Source: a virus | Length of the DNA: 43,624 bases | Reading direction: 5' to 3' (one strand) | IMG/VR virus record: IMGVR_UViG_3300042007_000262 | Location: 1 to 43,624 of that record | Part shown: positions 7,301-16,460 of the stretch, in pieces | Position numbering within the stretch: position 1 is the stretch's first letter | How the letters are laid out: each line of letters begins with the position of its first letter | Made by a program: the position numbers and the translations under genes | Notes under the pieces: model-generated | The model's input: the letters and a program-made list of their open reading frames with translations, nothing else | Database searches by the model: none | What the model was told of the DNA's origin: nothing

Positions 7301-9015
7301 GCCGGCACCTCCAGATCATCGCGGACCCCGCGGAAGGTGACGGCCAGATGTGTGATCCCGTCCGCATCGGTCGGATGCTCGAGCTCGACGTCGTCCTGGC
7401 TGAGACGGCTCATCACCAGGTAGCTGATCCGGCGCACCTGCGCCGGCGTCACGTTGACGCCCAGCGACGCGTCAAGCACAAGGCGCTCGGTGTCCTCGTT
7501 CAGTTCTTGGGATGCGGTGATGCGGCGGTGCAACGCCGTGCCGTTCTTGAGTTCGATGCGGATGTCGCGGCGGCCGATGCCGGCTGCACCGTGGAGCGTG
7601 TAGCCGCACCAAGCCACGTCGATCGTCTGCGAGAACGCCGTCACCGGCGCCGCCAGTTCCAGGTCCTGGGCAAAAGTAGGCAACCACCAGGCGCGCTGCT
7701 GGCCGCGCAGGCCGTATAGCAGCCCGCGCATGGCCAGGTACTGGCCGCGATCGCCGCACAGCCAACGATAGCCCTGCAGGGGCAGCCCGAGGCCAGCGGT
7801 ATCGATCACGCCGGGGATGCCGGTGCCGTTGTCCAGCGGCCGCGCCAGGCGTTGGAACTGCGCGGTCAGGTCCTCGACCTCGTTGGGGGCCACCTCCAGC
7901 ACGGGGAAGCCGCGGTACATCGTCGTCGGCGTCGCGGGAGTAAAGTCGACCGGATCGACCAGCTGCATGCGGACGCTGGTCGACCACATGCGGTCCGTGA
8001 GGCGGTTGAACTGCGGCTGCGTCTCCAGCCGTCCGTTGCGTACCGGATACAGCTTCGTGCCGCGTGGCCAATCGCGCTGAAGCGGATTGGTCAGCACCAG
8101 CGTGTTGCCGCCAGTGATCTCCTGGATCTCAACCACCTCGTAGCGGGTGGCGTCCTTCCCAAGGAGGATCGCGAGTCCGCCGGCGCGATACTCGCGCCCG
8201 CCCTGCGTTGACAAGCTGCTCGCGCCAGCGGTCAGTTCCTGGCGAATCAGTTCGACGTCATGCCACACCGGCACCGCCCACACTCGCGAACCCCAGGCGT
8301 ACACGCTGAGGTCCAGCAGCGCCCGCTCGCGCCCGTCGGCGAGCGCGGCGAACTCGTAGCTGCCGCGGGGCGCAGCGCGCAGTGCGATGCGCTGCGAGGC
8401 CGCGCTGGGGCTTTCCAGCACGTCGGTCAACCAGGACAAGCGCTCGATCACCGGCAGGTCCCAATTCGGCGAGAGCGTCCAAGCCGTGATCCGCGTGCCG
8501 GTGATCGGCAGCTGCGCCGACACGCCGCCGGCGAACTCCCAGGTGATGGTGGCGTTGATGACCGGCGGCCCGCCCAGGCCGATGCCGATCTGCCACACAC
8601 GCGACTGCAACGCGGCGAAGGTCATTGGAAGCGTGTCGGGCCCGGTGACCGTGAGGCCGCCGCCGTTCACCACGACGACATCTTCCAGCTGCTGCGGCGT
8701 GAAGTAGGCGTTGAACACCTCCACTTCCCGGGTCTGCACGGAAGGCAGGTTCCCAAGCGCCAGGCGCTGGGGTCGGATGTGGATCCTGTTGTAGAACTGG
8801 TCGAAGTAGGAGCGCGCAATGCGCTGAGCGCCGATCGCGCGGCCGAGGCCCTTGGCCAGGCGATGCAGCGGCCGCGGCATGCTGCCGATCCGTTGGTGGA
8901 CGTAGCACCGCGGCGTGAACAGTTCCTCGTCGAACTCACGCAGGTCGGTCGAAAGGTGCGGGTTGACCGCGCCTGTCAGCGATGTGCGAACCTCATAGCC
9001 GATCAGAGCCGCCAT
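7297..9015 (-). CDS. Large tail protein, hub/baseplate-type (572 aa)
   Basis: ATG at 9015 lies one base after the stop of the upstream gene; a longer frame to 9228 is rejected because it runs into that gene. The product is soluble, beta-rich and aromatic-rich, and its last residues (HLAVTFRGVRDDLEVPA) resemble the ends of tail proteins that precede DUF2163 genes. It lies between fibre-like structural proteins and the DUF2163 protein, downstream of the tape measure. The likely role is distal tail or hub component; no catalytic motif is seen. Confidence 0.72.
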   Translation of the reverse strand: MAALIGYEVRTSLTGAVNPHLSTDLREFDEELFTPRCYVHQRIGSMPRPLHRLAKGLGRAIGAQRIARSYFDQFYNRIHIRPQRLALGNLPSVQTREVEVFNAYFTPQQLEDVVVVNGGGLTVTGPDTLPMTFAALQSRVWQIGIGLGGPPVINATITWEFAGGVSAQLPITGTRITAWTLSPNWDLPVIERLSWLTDVLESPSAASQRIALRAAPRGSYEFAALADGRERALLDLSVYAWGSRVWAVPVWHDVELIRQELTAGASSLSTQGGREYRAGGLAILLGKDATRYEVVEIQEITGGNTLVLTNPLQRDWPRGTKLYPVRNGRLETQPQFNRLTDRMWSTSVRMQLVDPVDFTPATPTTMYRGFPVLEVAPNEVEDLTAQFQRLARPLDNGTGIPGVIDTAGLGLPLQGYRWLCGDRGQYLAMRGLLYGLRGQQRAWWLPTFAQDLELAAPVTAFSQTIDVAWCGYTLHGAAGIGRRDIRIELKNGTALHRRITASQELNEDTERLVLDASLGVNVTPAQVRRISYLVMSRLSQDDVELEHPTDADGITHLAVTFRGVRDDLEVPA

Positions 9016-9016
9016 G

Positions 9017-9931
9017 TCACGGCCCGTCGTAGCGGATCGCCCAGCCGAGCGTTCCGGTGTGATTGATGTTGTTGCCGCCGTCGCGGGAACCCGGCGCCGA
9101 GTTCTTGCGATACCACGGGTAAGCGCGCCACCGATCGGCGCCGTCAGGAATAAGTTCACCCGGATCCACGTTGTCAATTCGCAGCAGCCTGGCATGCGCC
9201 AGATCCGCAACAAGCGAGATCTTTGCATCGGGACGGCGCTGCCAGATCTTGAAATCGATCATCGCACTGGCGGCGTTCACCGTGCTCGGCTGCCGGGCGT
9301 AGCGCGGCGCGGCGGGCCGACCGGCGAAGGCCTGGTTCAGACCAGTATTGTCTCCGAGATGACCGCTCCAGCCACGCCCATCCAGGCCGTGGTGGACCGA
9401 CGAGCTCAGCGCGGTGTCGCCGTAAACCGTCGCGCGGTCAAAGAACAGCGCGGTGCATGCTTGGTTGTTGCCTTGATATCCGCCGCTCTCCGGATCCAGG
9501 GTGATTCCGGTATTCGTGCCGGCCGAGTGTGCCGTCGCGCCGTACCACAACCCGGTGCCGAGCACGCCCTGGACGTCCGAGATGCCGAACGCGGCCCATT
9601 GGTGGAACTCGACGTTGTACTTGATGATCAGGTAGACCTCGTCCGGATTCTCATGGACGTGGATGTCATAGGCCACCGGGAACGCCACCGCCTGGCCCGC
9701 GATCTGCGTGATGCGGCCGATGACCGGGGATGCGCCGGTGAGCGCATTGGCGCCATCGATGCCGGTGCCACCGCGAATCGACAATGCCGTCCCGCTCGAC
9801 GTCAGCTGCAGGTAGGCGGCGCCCTTGTGCAGCACGCTGCCGGACCAGGTCCAGCCATTGGCGGTGCAGGCATCACGCAGCGCGGTCACCAGCTGCGCGA
9901 AATCGTTGGCCGTGCCAGGGTAGAAGGCCAT
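9017..9931 (-). CDS. Phage virion structural protein (304 aa)
   Basis: ATG at 9931 overlaps the upstream stop as TGATG, which sets the start. The product begins MAFYPGTANDFAQLVTALRD, followed by a beta-rich body with Gly/Asn/Trp-rich loops. I do not recognise a named domain. Position just after the tape measure group suggests a distal tail component. Together with the genes at 9931-10884 and 1839-2792 it forms a set of similarly built structural proteins. Confidence 0.68.
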   Translation of the reverse strand: MAFYPGTANDFAQLVTALRDACTANGWTWSGSVLHKGAAYLQLTSSGTALSIRGGTGIDGANALTGASPVIGRITQIAGQAVAFPVAYDIHVHENPDEVYLIIKYNVEFHQWAAFGISDVQGVLGTGLWYGATAHSAGTNTGITLDPESGGYQGNNQACTALFFDRATVYGDTALSSSVHHGLDGRGWSGHLGDNTGLNQAFAGRPAAPRYARQPSTVNAASAMIDFKIWQRRPDAKISLVADLAHARLLRIDNVDPGELIPDGADRWRAYPWYRKNSAPGSRDGGNNINHTGTLGWAIRYDGP

Positions 9932-10884
9932 CAGCCCATCTCCATGCAGTAGTAGTCGTTGAAGCCGGTGCGGGCGCCGTCCTGGATGATCAGGAACGGC
10001 CGACCGGCGACGGCGAGAATGTCGGTGATGATCGTGGTCAGCGACTTGCCGGCCTGGTCGACGACTTCCGTTCCGCCAAGCTGCAGGACGTTCTCCACTG
10101 CGTTGTCGAAACCGGGGATGTAGAACAGGCCGTCGAGCGCGCCGTACAGGTTCGGCACCGAGTCGTTCAACTCGATGCGCATCGGGAAGTAGTTCGCGCC
10201 GGTGGGCCGCACCTGGTAGCTGTCGCCGCTTGCCGCCGTGCCGCACAGCCATGCGTTGTTGTACGGATAGCAGTCGGGCTGTTTCCACACGCCGTCGTTG
10301 CCCCGCAGGCGCATGTTTGGCCGCGTGCCCTTGTAGGGCATGGAGATGGTCGGATCTGAAAAGCGCGTCGCCGGCGAGCCGTTCAACATGCCGGCACACA
10401 CCAGCGGGGCGCGGAACTCGCCAGGTGTCGCATAGGGCAGCATCTTGCCGACGTAGCCGCTCATGTAGACCGGCGTGCCCACTTTCATCGCCAACGCGAT
10501 GCGCTGGCCGTTAGCGATCATGTAGTACTCGATCGCCTGGTTGTGTGCCGGGACGCCCGACAGCATCGCCCCGGGCTGGCCGTCGAAGTCCGTGCTCGGC
10601 ACGTAGCCGACGAAGACGCCGGCGACCAGGTTGTAGTAGTCCGCGCTGACGCTCTGCTGGGTGCGGAAACCAATGAAGATCTCGTCGGTGCCGCCCAGGC
10701 CGGTGCCCTTCAGAATGAGCTCACGGTTCGCGGCCGCTTCGTTGTAGCGCAGGATCTGGAACGCCTGGCCGGCAGACACCAGCGCACTGTTCGTCGTCGC
10801 GAATTCCGCGATGCGATCGAGCATGTCGTAGTGCGCCAGGCCGCCGGCACCGGCGCTCGTTGCCGTCCCAATTTCCCAAGCCAT
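9931..10884 (-). CDS. Phage virion structural protein (317 aa)
   Basis: ATG at 10884 shares its A with the TAA of the tape measure gene (TAATG), so translation is coupled. The product begins MAWEIGTATSAGAGGLAHYD and is beta-rich, without membrane segments. It is the first gene after the tape measure, where distal tail proteins are normally found. No specific family is recognised by eye. Confidence 0.68.
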   Translation of the reverse strand: MAWEIGTATSAGAGGLAHYDMLDRIAEFATTNSALVSAGQAFQILRYNEAAANRELILKGTGLGGTDEIFIGFRTQQSVSADYYNLVAGVFVGYVPSTDFDGQPGAMLSGVPAHNQAIEYYMIANGQRIALAMKVGTPVYMSGYVGKMLPYATPGEFRAPLVCAGMLNGSPATRFSDPTISMPYKGTRPNMRLRGNDGVWKQPDCYPYNNAWLCGTAASGDSYQVRPTGANYFPMRIELNDSVPNLYGALDGLFYIPGFDNAVENVLQLGGTEVVDQAGKSLTTIITDILAVAGRPFLIIQDGARTGFNDYYCMEMG

Positions 10885-13800
10885 TACCGGCCTCCTTTGT
10901 TGACCATCTGCCGGATCGTCGGCAGGTTGGCCCGAACGTGTGTCATGACCATCTTCTCGCCGGCGCCGCCGGTCATCGCCGAAGCGAGCTCGGCAGGATC
11001 CAGCACCACAACATTGCGCAGTGCCACAGTCGGTCCGCCGAACGCGCCTTCGTTTGCCGCCGGCGCCTTGTCCCAAGCCGGCGGCGCAAGGCTCGGTGTC
11101 GAGCCGCTGGTCGCCAGGCCGCCGTCGGCGTACTGGGCCCACTGGTGCAGGGCCGACATGCCTTGCTTGTTGAACTGCTCAAGGAACGCGAGCGCACCCG
11201 GCTGTCGGACGACGGCCGAACGCGTGACGTACTCGTAGTCGGACAACTGGGCGTTGATGCTGTCGCTCGTTCCCGTGCCCGGCCCGCGCACATGGCCACC
11301 GGTGGCGTAACCGCCACCGCCCTGGAAGTTCGCGTTCGACAGCAGCGACGCGATCTGCGCGCCTTGCGCCAACGCACCGGCGATGAACGGGATGTTCTGC
11401 GGAAAGCCGTACTTGCTCGCTTCCGAGACGTTGTTAACCAGTGCGACGGCCGCCTGGGCGATGGCGAATGCCTTGCTCAAGGCGAACAGCGCCCGGTACG
11501 TCTTGCTCTGCTCGCCACCATAGGCTTTCGCAATATCGGCCAGCTGCCCGAACGTGGCGCTCGCCGCGGCGAGCATGGCCTGTTGCCGCGCAGACTCGAT
11601 CTGGCGCAGCGCGTTCTGGTGCTGCAGCGTGAGCGCCTGCTCCTGTGCGTTCCATTGCGACTCGACGCCGATCTTCTGCTCACGAAATTTCTGCAGGAGG
11701 GCCAGCTGGTCGGCGTACCACTTCTCGAGCTCGGCCTGCGCCTTGAACGTCTTGCCGACCTCGCCCTGGGCTCCACCCACTTCCGGGGCCAAGCCCTCGA
11801 ATTCCGGAGGCTTGGCGAAGGCGCCAGTGACGACACGGCCCATCGCTTGATCGTAGGCCGCCTTGTCGGCGACGCCCGACTTCAGCGCATCGTTGAGCAC
11901 CTTGACCTGGTCGATCGCACCCTCGAGCGCGATCTCGGCCGGCGTGCGCAGGGCTTCGCGGACCTGCTCGTAGGCCTTCTTCGTCTCTTCGAGCGCCTTG
12001 GCCGCTTCCTTCTTCGCCTCGACATTGGCGCGTTCGCTGTCGAGCAACTGCGCGTAATCGACCAGCTGCTGCTTGACGCTCTCGCTGGCGTTCTTGTACG
12101 CGCCATCCTCGATCTCATAGCGGATCCGCGCCGCCTCGCTGACCTTGTCCTGGCCCTCGGCCAGTTCACCTAGGAGCGCGACCTGCTTCTGCAGATTCTC
12201 GACCTCGCGCAGCGCATCCCGATCAGGATCTTCGTCCTTTTTGTCCGCACGGGCCTTGGGCTTCTTCTCTTCGGTTTCCTTCTCGATGGCCTTCTTCAGG
12301 CGCTCGTAGGAGCCGTCGTACAGCCGGTCGTCGTTCGGATTGACCGCCGCGATCTTGTTGTACTGCTCGATCAGCGTGTTGAGGCGCTGCTGGCGCTCGG
12401 CCCGCTTGTCGGTGCGGGCGAGCTCGCGGTCGATCGCGGCGGCGGCGCTGACCGCATCGTCCTGCAGCTTTTGGTTCTCGGCGCGATCACGGGCCGCCTG
12501 GTCCTCGCCGTCCTTTTTCTGCTGCCACTGCGCGATGTTCTTCTGTTCCAGCGCGATGCGCTGGCGCAGGGTCTCGTTGGCGCGATCGGCTTGCGCCTGG
12601 GTGAGGATGCCCAGACGCACGTCTTCCTTCAGCTCGGCGCGGCGCTGGTTCGCCATCAGGATGCCGCGCTGGCCAGCGGCGATGCGTGCCTCCGCGTCTT
12701 CCCGCCCGATGTCCTTGATCGCCTGCCAGGTCGAGCGCACGGCGCCGCGCACGGCGTACCAGGCGCGCTCCAGAGAGCCGGCGTTCGCGCGCATCTCTTC
12801 GACGCGTTGAGCCGTCGCGTTGGCCAGGGCATCGGTGGCAGCCTTCACCGCGTCCTGCGTGCGGCCCTGCGCCTCGAGCGACTTGACGTTCTCGTACACC
12901 TCGAGCGTCAGGAAGTGGTACTGATCGTTGAGTTCGACCAGGCCCTCGGTCGGCGACTTCGCCAGCGCGATGATTCGGTTCGTGGTGTCCTCGATGCTGC
13001 GCCCGGTCAGTTCCGACAGGTTGACTGCGGCGGTGGCAGCGCTCTCCAGCGCCCCGCCAGCCAAGCGTCCCGACCCGGCGAGGGCTTCGAGCGAGGTTTG
13101 TGCGGCGGCATAGTTGTCGGTCGCCTCGCCGATCTCGTTGCGCATCTGCGACAACTGCCCGGTGGTGACGCCGGCGATGCGGCCGGTGGAGATCAGCGCC
13201 GTATCGAAGGCGCGTTCCTGCAGATAGTTGATGGCCAGGGCGGCGGTCAGTCCGCTGACTGCCAGAGCGAGGCCGCCGATCGCGACCCCGGCGCCGCTGG
13301 CCAGGCTGCCCGCGATACCGGCGCCATTGCCCAGTTGGATCAGCTGGCTGCCCGCCAGCTGCCATTGCCCGGTGACCCCGTAGGTAACCAGCTGGGAGAG
13401 GTTCCGCTGCGTCTCACGCGTCGACAGATTGAGCGTGCGCATGCCGTTGGCGGCCTGGTTCGCCCCGTCGCGGATAGCGAGCAGGCGTGTGCGCTCGTCC
13501 GCGATGCCGGCCATCGCGCGGTTGTAGGCTTCGCGCGAGATGCGGCCGCGGTCGACTGCGTCCTTGAGCCGCGCCTCGTCCGCCTGCAGGCGCTTGAGGC
13601 CAGCACTGGCCTTGTCGTATCGGCCGATCGTGGTGTCGATCGCCTTGCCCGACTTCTCGCCTTCTCGCGTGAGCCGCGCCTGCTCGTCGTTGAGCTTGCC
13701 CAGCGCCTCGTCGTATTCCTCGGCGCTGATCAGCCCGCGGCTCATGGCACGATCGAGCATCTGCTCGGTGTCGGCCAGATCCTCGAAGCTGCCGGCACCG

Positions 13801-14129
13801 GCCTCGAGGCGTTCCTGCAGATCGCGGATCAGGCCCATCTCCGCGGCGACCGCCTGTTGGGTGGCGCGACTGGCCTGCTGCACGGCGCGACGCGCCTCGG
13901 CGTTGCGGCCGAGGCTGGCGGTCAGGTTGTCGGTGGCAGCCGTCTGCTGAGCGATGCCGTCGCCAGCGCCGGTACCGACGTCGCTGCCGAGCGCGCCCAT
14001 CTCGGCGTTGGCCTGGGCGGTGGCGTCGGAGATCTTCCGAATGTTGTCGACGGTACGCTCGGAAGCGCGATCGGCGGACTGAAAGTCCGCCTTCATCCGC
14101 ATTTCCATCTCGAAGTCGCGATTCGCCAC
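10884..14129 (-). CDS. Tail length tape measure protein
   Basis: The 1081-aa product begins with GTG at 14129, immediately after the TAA of the GT frame. Long coiled-coil segments rich in Ala, Glu, Lys and Arg fill most of it. A hydrophobic stretch lies at about 270-303 and another in the last third, and the C-terminal part has the tape-measure signature GYATGGHVRGPGTGTSDSI. It acts as a ruler and scaffold for tail tube polymerisation and is ejected at infection. Using the usual 0.15 nm per residue, the tail would be about 160 nm long (estimate). Confidence 0.93.
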   Translation of the reverse strand: MANRDFEMEMRMKADFQSADRASERTVDNIRKISDATAQANAEMGALGSDVGTGAGDGIAQQTAATDNLTASLGRNAEARRAVQQASRATQQAVAAEMGLIRDLQERLEAGAGSFEDLADTEQMLDRAMSRGLISAEEYDEALGKLNDEQARLTREGEKSGKAIDTTIGRYDKASAGLKRLQADEARLKDAVDRGRISREAYNRAMAGIADERTRLLAIRDGANQAANGMRTLNLSTRETQRNLSQLVTYGVTGQWQLAGSQLIQLGNGAGIAGSLASGAGVAIGGLALAVSGLTAALAINYLQERAFDTALISTGRIAGVTTGQLSQMRNEIGEATDNYAAAQTSLEALAGSGRLAGGALESAATAAVNLSELTGRSIEDTTNRIIALAKSPTEGLVELNDQYHFLTLEVYENVKSLEAQGRTQDAVKAATDALANATAQRVEEMRANAGSLERAWYAVRGAVRSTWQAIKDIGREDAEARIAAGQRGILMANQRRAELKEDVRLGILTQAQADRANETLRQRIALEQKNIAQWQQKKDGEDQAARDRAENQKLQDDAVSAAAAIDRELARTDKRAERQQRLNTLIEQYNKIAAVNPNDDRLYDGSYERLKKAIEKETEEKKPKARADKKDEDPDRDALREVENLQKQVALLGELAEGQDKVSEAARIRYEIEDGAYKNASESVKQQLVDYAQLLDSERANVEAKKEAAKALEETKKAYEQVREALRTPAEIALEGAIDQVKVLNDALKSGVADKAAYDQAMGRVVTGAFAKPPEFEGLAPEVGGAQGEVGKTFKAQAELEKWYADQLALLQKFREQKIGVESQWNAQEQALTLQHQNALRQIESARQQAMLAAASATFGQLADIAKAYGGEQSKTYRALFALSKAFAIAQAAVALVNNVSEASKYGFPQNIPFIAGALAQGAQIASLLSNANFQGGGGYATGGHVRGPGTGTSDSINAQLSDYEYVTRSAVVRQPGALAFLEQFNKQGMSALHQWAQYADGGLATSGSTPSLAPPAWDKAPAANEGAFGGPTVALRNVVVLDPAELASAMTGGAGEKMVMTHVRANLPTIRQMVNKGGR

Positions 14130-14779
14130 TTAGTTCTTCCTCAGTTCCTGCACCCGTTTCTTAGCGGCTTTGCCGTCCCACACGCTCTGCACTGCGATCA
14201 CGATGTCTTCGATGTAGTCGGCGCGTGCCTGTCGCTCGCGCCGGTTGACTGCGGACAGGAGCTCCTTCAGTTGTCGCTCAGTGAGTCGGGCGAGTTGGTC
14301 GAGGTTGCCGAGGCCGGCGCCGGCGAGTTGGGCGAAGAGTCCGTACCAGTCGACGTCGGTATTGCGCGTTGCCGTTCCTCGCGCATCTCCACGATCACCT
14401 CGTGAACGAAAAAACTGCTGTTCACCGCGAACCAGGTCGACATGAACACTTCGGCCTCGTCGCCCTGCAGGCCGCGAACCCACTCGGGCTCGACGTCTGC
14501 GGCTTGCGCGGCGATCGGAATGACCACGTCCTGGTGTACGCCGAACAGACGACGGATCTGCGCGTACCGCAAGTCGCCGCCAGCGCACATGACGTGCATG
14601 TCGGCGATGAACTTCGCGGCGCGGTGCGCGATCTCCAGGCCCTCGAAGAACGAGTACTCGCGCACGGTGACCTGGCGGCCGGAGAGCGTGAGCGGCGTAT
14701 CCGGCTTGAGCGAGGCCAACTTCTCCGCCGCCGAGGGTTCCTCGGCGACGGGCTTCTGCTTTTCTACCTTGCGTGCCAT
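14130..14779 (-). CDS. Tail assembly chaperone fusion gpGT via programmed -1 frameshift
   Basis: Ribosomes that slip back one base at T TTT TTC (14408-14414) read 124 residues in the G frame and then 92 residues in the -1 frame, giving a 216-aa product that ends in TAA at 14130-14132, directly before the tape measure start. The -1 part begins RSRGDRGD and then contains a well-formed helical domain (VDWYGLFAQLAGAGLGNLDQ, LTERQLKELLSAV), more protein-like than the zero-frame tail. The T-type domain is expected to recruit major tail protein to the tape measure. Confidence 0.87.
14267..14779 (-). CDS. Tail assembly chaperone, gpG-like (unshifted product)
   Basis: The 170-aa product lies between the major tail protein and the tape measure, the fixed position of the lambda G gene. 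The first ~124 residues form the conserved part, ending at NSSFF; after it the zero frame continues for a low-complexity Ser/Thr/Pro tail of 46 residues ending LSDN. gpG-type proteins bind the tape measure and major tail protein during assembly and are absent from virions. A slippery heptamer inside the gene produces the longer GT form. Confidence 0.88.
   Translation of the reverse strand: MARKVEKQKPVAEEPSAAEKLASLKPDTPLTLSGRQVTVREYSFFEGLEIAHRAAKFIADMHVMCAGGDLRYAQIRRLFGVHQDVVIPIAAQAADVEPEWVRGLQGDEAEVFMSTWFAVNSSFFVHEVIVEMREERQRAIPTSTGTDSSPNSPAPASATSTNSPDSLSDN
14408..14414 (-). other. Slippery heptamer T TTT TTC for -1 frameshifting
   Basis: In the G frame the codons read AGT TTT TTC, so the heptamer fits the X XXY YYZ rule exactly. 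Downstream are an imperfect 7-bp hairpin at 14388-14406 (TTCACGA with TCGTGGA, loop GGTGA, one G-T pair) and a second, perfect 6-bp hairpin at 14363-14385 (TGCGCG with CGCGCA). Either may stimulate frameshifting, although the first starts closer to the heptamer than is usual. Confidence 0.85.
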
Positions 14780-14783
14780 GCGC

Positions 14784-15536
14784 TTAGGCCGCTTCCTGCA
14801 GTTCGATCTTGCCGAAGTTGCCGAGCTCGTCGTCGTTGCCCTGGTCCGAATCGAACAGGACGGCGCCGCTCAGCTCCATCGTGCCGAAGCTCTCGTTGAT
14901 CATCGGAAGCTGCGAGGACGGATCGAACTGGCAGCGGTACAGACGGACACGCACGCGGGTGTTGTCCAGCGTGTTGATGCCGTCCAGCACCAGATAGCGC
15001 TCCGGCGGACGCTGGGTGAACATCGCGACGTCGACCGACGCGCCGTGGCTGTAAGCGGCCTTGAACGGCTGGGTGTACGTGGCCACGTCGAGCAGCTTCA
15101 GGATGCCGCCCTGGGCGGACTCGAGCTCGTAGTCGTCGACGGCGACGGTCACCGGAGTGCCGGCGCTGTCGGTGAGCACCAGCGACGACACGGTGCCATG
15201 CTCCAGCATCACGATATCGTTCGCGGTCAGGCCGGCCGGCAGGATCTCGCCGGTAACCGAACCTGCGGCCGTGTCCACGACGGCACCGTAGAGGCCCAGC
15301 GCCAGGTTCGCGCCGGTGAGCCAGTTCAGGGTGAGCGCGATCTCTGCTTCGTTGCCCTTCTGCAGGCGCGCCGAGGTCACGCGGTTGCCCGAGTAGCTCT
15401 CCTTGCGGGTTTCGGATTCGGTGCTGAGCGACACGTCGCACTTCGGTGCGTCGCCGACCCAGACCAGCTTGCCGGGTTTGCCACCCGCGAGCCGTTCACC
15501 GAGATAGATCTTGCCTTGGAACGAAAAGTCTTTCAT
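14784..15536 (-). CDS. Major tail tube protein
   Basis: The 250-aa product starts MKDFSFQGKIYLGERL and has the beta-rich pattern of lambda-V-like major tail proteins, with segments such as SLSTESETRKESYSG and ATYTQPFKAAYSHGASV. It lies immediately upstream of the G/GT chaperone pair and tape measure, the standard siphovirus order. It polymerises as rings around the tape measure to form the tube. A GGAGA ribosome binding site precedes the ATG at 15536. Confidence 0.85.
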   Translation of the reverse strand: MKDFSFQGKIYLGERLAGGKPGKLVWVGDAPKCDVSLSTESETRKESYSGNRVTSARLQKGNEAEIALTLNWLTGANLALGLYGAVVDTAAGSVTGEILPAGLTANDIVMLEHGTVSSLVLTDSAGTPVTVAVDDYELESAQGGILKLLDVATYTQPFKAAYSHGASVDVAMFTQRPPERYLVLDGINTLDNTRVRVRLYRCQFDPSSQLPMINESFGTMELSGAVLFDSDQGNDDELGNFGKIELQEAA

Positions 15537-15591
15537 CGCGGGTGTCTCCGTAAGTTGAAGCGATGGTTAGTGGAGCCTTTGGGGCTGCTGA

Positions 15592-15861
15592 TCAGCCCTG
15601 CGGGCGTGTGGTGCCGTGCGGCGTATTCGCGGCAGCACCGCCCGCGACGTTCGTGGTGCCCGGACGCGTGGTGCCGGCGGCGGTACCGGCGGCATCGATA
15701 GCGGGCTTGTCGAGGACGCCGGCGTCCTTGAGGAACTTGGCGTCGTGTTCGTTGACCTGGATCTGGATGCCGTCGGGACCCGGACGCAGGCGCTTGCCGG
15801 CGTGCGTGTGCGGCTTGTAGATCGTGACGGTCTGCAGGTTGCTGGGTTTCGGATCGTTCAT
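15592..15861 (-). CDS. DUF7210-like small phage protein (89 aa)
   Basis: Residues 10-50 follow a pattern seen in many phages: a strand, THAGKRLRPGPDGIQIQVNEHDAKFL, then a KDAGVLD segment, consistent with the DUF7210 type. The C-terminal 35 residues are a low-complexity Ala/Gly/Thr/Pro tail. It lies between tail completion genes and the major tail protein. Function unknown. ATG at 15861 overlaps the previous stop as ATGA. A GC hairpin (GGGCTG/CAGCCC, about 15580-15596) lies at the gene's end without a U-run. Confidence 0.62.
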   Translation of the reverse strand: MNDPKPSNLQTVTIYKPHTHAGKRLRPGPDGIQIQVNEHDAKFLKDAGVLDKPAIDAAGTAAGTTRPGTTNVAGGAAANTPHGTTRPQG

Positions 15862-16460
15862 TTCATTTCTCCAGTGCTGGGGAGAGGGCGACCGCCCTCG
15901 TAATAGGCGAGCAGCCGCTCGACTTCTGAGCGCAGGACGCCGGCGGCGTAGTCCGCCAGGCGCTCCGGGCGACGGCCCTTGCGCAACATCTGCGCCACGC
16001 TCGGGCCGTACTCGACGACCAGCGGTTGCCGCATCTGTCCGATGTAGCGCCCTGCTGTCATCTTTCGCTTCGGGCCTTCGCGCCGGACGACTTGCTTGTT
16101 GCCGCTGTTGAGGCCAGCGAAGAACGAGCCCTCGCGCAGCGTGCGGCGGCCGCGGAACGGCGCCGCCGTGACGCCGCGACGCGTCTGCCGGGCGCGGAAA
16201 TTGCGCAGGCCGATGCCGCGGAAGTAGCCGGTCAGGCGCAGGCCGTCCGGGATCTCGCGCGTGCCGATGTCCTGGCGCACGCGTGCGGCCTGGATGTCGT
16301 ACTCGGCCTGGATGTCGCGGCGCGCTTCCACCGGCAAACGCCGGCGCAAGGTCTGCACAGCGCGCTTCTGCACCCAGGGTAGATAGCTCTGCAGCAAGCC
16401 GAGGTTGCGCGAGACCTCCAGCGCCTTCTGCAGTTCGAAGTTGAGGACGCCGAGCTTCAT
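15858..16460 (-). CDS. Tail completion protein, minor tail protein Z-like
   Basis: The 200-aa product is highly basic, with an N-terminal helical region (LQSYLPWVQKRAVQTLRRRL), a central RG-rich section, and a C-terminal helix. This composition and the place between the tail terminator-like gene and the major tail protein fit the lambda gpZ-type minor tail family. It would act at the head-proximal end of the tail. The ATG overlaps the preceding stop as ATGA. The family assignment rests on composition and gene order rather than a sharp motif. Confidence 0.6.
   Translation of the reverse strand: MKLGVLNFELQKALEVSRNLGLLQSYLPWVQKRAVQTLRRRLPVEARRDIQAEYDIQAARVRQDIGTREIPDGLRLTGYFRGIGLRNFRARQTRRGVTAAPFRGRRTLREGSFFAGLNSGNKQVVRREGPKRKMTAGRYIGQMRQPLVVEYGPSVAQMLRKGRRPERLADYAAGVLRSEVERLLAYYEGGRPLPSTGEMK

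Noticed and set aside
12471-14405. Long + strand frame opposite the tape measure
   Set aside because: Antisense shadow of a GC-rich coiled-coil gene; composition is atypical for a protein and no ribosome binding site or neighbour coupling exists.
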